This document shows, one piece after another, positions 63,223-64,000 of a stretch of DNA of 64,000 nt (positions within the stretch are counted from its first letter, which is position 1; each line of letters opens with the position of its first letter). The DNA is from an uncultured Eubacterium sp. (GTDB taxonomy: Bacteria > Bacillota > Clostridia > Oscillospirales > Acutalibacteraceae): NCBI GenBank assembly GCA_910577195.1, contig CAJTLP010000002.1:322569-386568 (forward strand), written 5' to 3'. The notes under the pieces are model-generated. The model was not told where the DNA came from, searched no databases, and worked only from the letters and a program-made list of their open reading frames with translations. Position numbers and translations under genes: made by a program.

Positions 63223-63657
63223 TCAAAAATATTTTTGCACAGAAAAAGGAACCCATGTTCCCATGAGTTCCTTAAGCTTTTTGATGACACGATTATGTCG
63301 TTTCGATACAGCCATTCGGCTGATTCCAAAGTACTGCCCGATTCGTTCCATACTCCAATCCTTATAATAGTACAGATCAATCAACACCTGTTCATCTGAA
63401 CTAAGCGTTTGCAGAGCACTTTGCAATTTTTCCAGTTCCATTTTATGAACAACTTCAAGATAAGTTTCGTCAGTATAAATCGACACTCGCTGTGAGCCAA
63501 TGCAGTCCTGTTCAAAAGTTCCTTTACTAAGGTGCCGCCTGTCACTGCGGTCTTGTGCCTGCTGACGCCTTCTGTCCTGTTCAAGATATTCATAAACTTC
63601 TTTGGAAACATCTACTTCAATGCAATCGTCATCATATTCAATTGTGGTTTTAACCAA
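63223..63657 (-). CDS. Sigma-70-like factor of an integrative element (144 aa)
   Basis: TTG start at 63657 behind GGAAAGG. Residues 1-55 match the N-terminus of element-borne sigma-like proteins: IEVDVSKEVYEYLEQDRRRQ followed by SDRRHLSK. Region 4 is clear in LEKLQSALQTLSSDEQVLID and WSMERIGQYFGISRMAVSKR (helix-turn-helix), then KKLKELMG. There is no region 2, so it either acts with a partner or as a DNA-binding regulator. Such genes are typical of Tn916- and Tn1549-like conjugative elements. A strong promoter with a palindromic operator lies about 180 bases upstream. Confidence 0.82.
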   Translation of the reverse strand: MVKTTIEYDDDCIEVDVSKEVYEYLEQDRRRQQAQDRSDRRHLSKGTFEQDCIGSQRVSIYTDETYLEVVHKMELEKLQSALQTLSSDEQVLIDLYYYKDWSMERIGQYFGISRMAVSKRHNRVIKKLKELMGTWVPFSVQKYF

Positions 63658-63815
63658 ACTCAGCCTTTCCGTCAGAAAAGCGGTAAGCGTGGCATAGCCG
63701 AAACAGTACCACAGCTGTCAATTCCTCAGCGTTTCGCTATTATTATCAGGATTGCAATGGCGGCAGCCAAGAAATCTAAGGTTGATCTAATTACAACCTC
63801 ACCGACTATTTTATT

Positions 63816-63834
63816 TCATTAGGTATACTAATGA
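63816..63834. promoter_or_regulatory. Operator-like palindrome
   Basis: TCATTAG-GTATA-CTAATGA is a perfect 7-5-7 inverted repeat just downstream of the minus-strand -10 hexamer, where a repressor would block initiation. Confidence 0.65.
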
Positions 63835-63841
63835 TGAATTT

Positions 63842-63869
63842 ATTATATTCCTAATTCTATACTTGTCAA
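63842..63869 (-). promoter_or_regulatory. Strong promoter reading toward the sigma-like gene
   Basis: On the minus strand TTGACA (63869-63864), 16-base spacer, TATAAT (63847-63842), both consensus. The leader is about 175 bases. Confidence 0.75.
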
Positions 63870-64000
63870 TACATTCGACAATAAGATTAAAAATACTACA
63901 TAATTATTGTAATAAATCAAATTATAATCCAAAATTTTATATGCAATAATTTACATTATGAGCAGTTCCAGGATGGAACAGTGAAATGTATAGAAGACGA

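Larger units (their letters stand above)
59840..64000 (-). mobile_element. Left part of an integrative element (serine recombinase type), possibly degenerate
   Basis: The content is a large serine recombinase next to the mfd operon, a 77-aa accessory gene, a tiny leader ORF, structured AT-rich DNA, and a sigma-70-like gene of the kind found in Firmicute conjugative elements. All are minus-strand. Gene scraps near 59845 mark a candidate left boundary. No relaxase, coupling protein or cargo is visible before the right edge. The ends are not defined by any repeat I can prove. Confidence 0.6.

Noticed and set aside
63111..63380. 89-codon minus-strand frame overlapping the sigma-like gene
   Set aside because: Its first half is the sigma gene read in another frame; the sigma frame has recognisable region 4.
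63532..63822. Plus-strand 96-codon frame including a MAAAKKSK stretch
   Set aside because: Mostly antisense to the sigma-like gene, with no ribosome binding site; the Lys-rich end is not enough to support a gene.
63700..63825. Minus-strand open stretch encoding a hydrophobic peptide (FLAAAIAILIIIAKR) upstream of the sigma-like gene
   Set aside because: No usable start codon in frame: the nearby ATG is followed by a stop two codons on. A one-base change would open it, but that is speculation.
63956..64000. Possible C-terminus of a further minus-strand gene (...FTVPSWNCS, stop at 63956)
   Set aside because: Only 14 codons are visible and the opposite strand is also open, so neither reading can be supported.

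Overview
The window looks like part of the chromosome of a gut Firmicute of the Ruminococcus/Oscillospiraceae type. The grounds are low-GC DNA, AAGGAGG-type ribosome binding sites, ruminococcal dockerin-like repeats, anaerobe oxygen-defence genes (PerR, reverse rubrerythrin, flavodiiron protein), and an integrative element with a large serine recombinase and a small element-type sigma factor. No tRNA, rRNA or CRISPR array was seen. All family assignments come from reading the translated sequence, without database searches.

Layout. 1-197: 5' end of a pyrophosphatase-like gene. 432-19397: a block of very large secreted proteins. A 2468-aa helical repeat protein (minus) and a 2090-aa protein ending in a linker module plus dockerin (plus) diverge from a roughly 750-bp promoter region. 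They are followed by a 370-aa cohesin-like/linker/dockerin protein, a 991-aa Cys-pair repeat protein carrying an apparently exact 264-bp tandem duplication, and a 37-aa leader-like peptide closed by a strong terminator. This is the least conventional part of the window and my best candidate for an undescribed cell-surface system: the same linker-dockerin unit occurs on two neighbouring proteins, and one of them also carries a cohesin-like fold.

19505-31536: CTP synthase with a DUF1846 protein, an ECF sigma/anti-sigma pair, a two-component system, two overlapping small genes whose ribosome binding site lies inside a terminator hairpin, hemW, typA and a DUF4091 glycosidase-like gene. 31553-35278: an intergenic region rich in hairpins, then gltX and glnS with a 4-base overlap. 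35440-40029: DUF4250, a perR-rubrerythrin operon with a good Per box, two paralogous membrane proteins, a flavodiiron protein, and an amidohydrolase reduced to its N- and C-terminal ends. 40070-48676: a membrane-anchored XRE regulator with a DUF4097 protein, asnB, a nitroreductase, a glycerophosphodiesterase, secA and a lipoprotein. 48941-59694: a sugar-phosphate transferase with a GH2 beta-galactosidase, a radical SAM/SPASM-like protein, a CNNM/CBS protein, pth and mfd.

59700-64000: a terminator, gene scraps, then part of an integrative element: serine recombinase, a 77-aa accessory protein, a 16-codon leader ORF, a stretch with two degenerate ~190-bp repeats, and a sigma-70-like gene behind a strong promoter with an operator-like palindrome. 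The element continues past the right edge or is degenerate.
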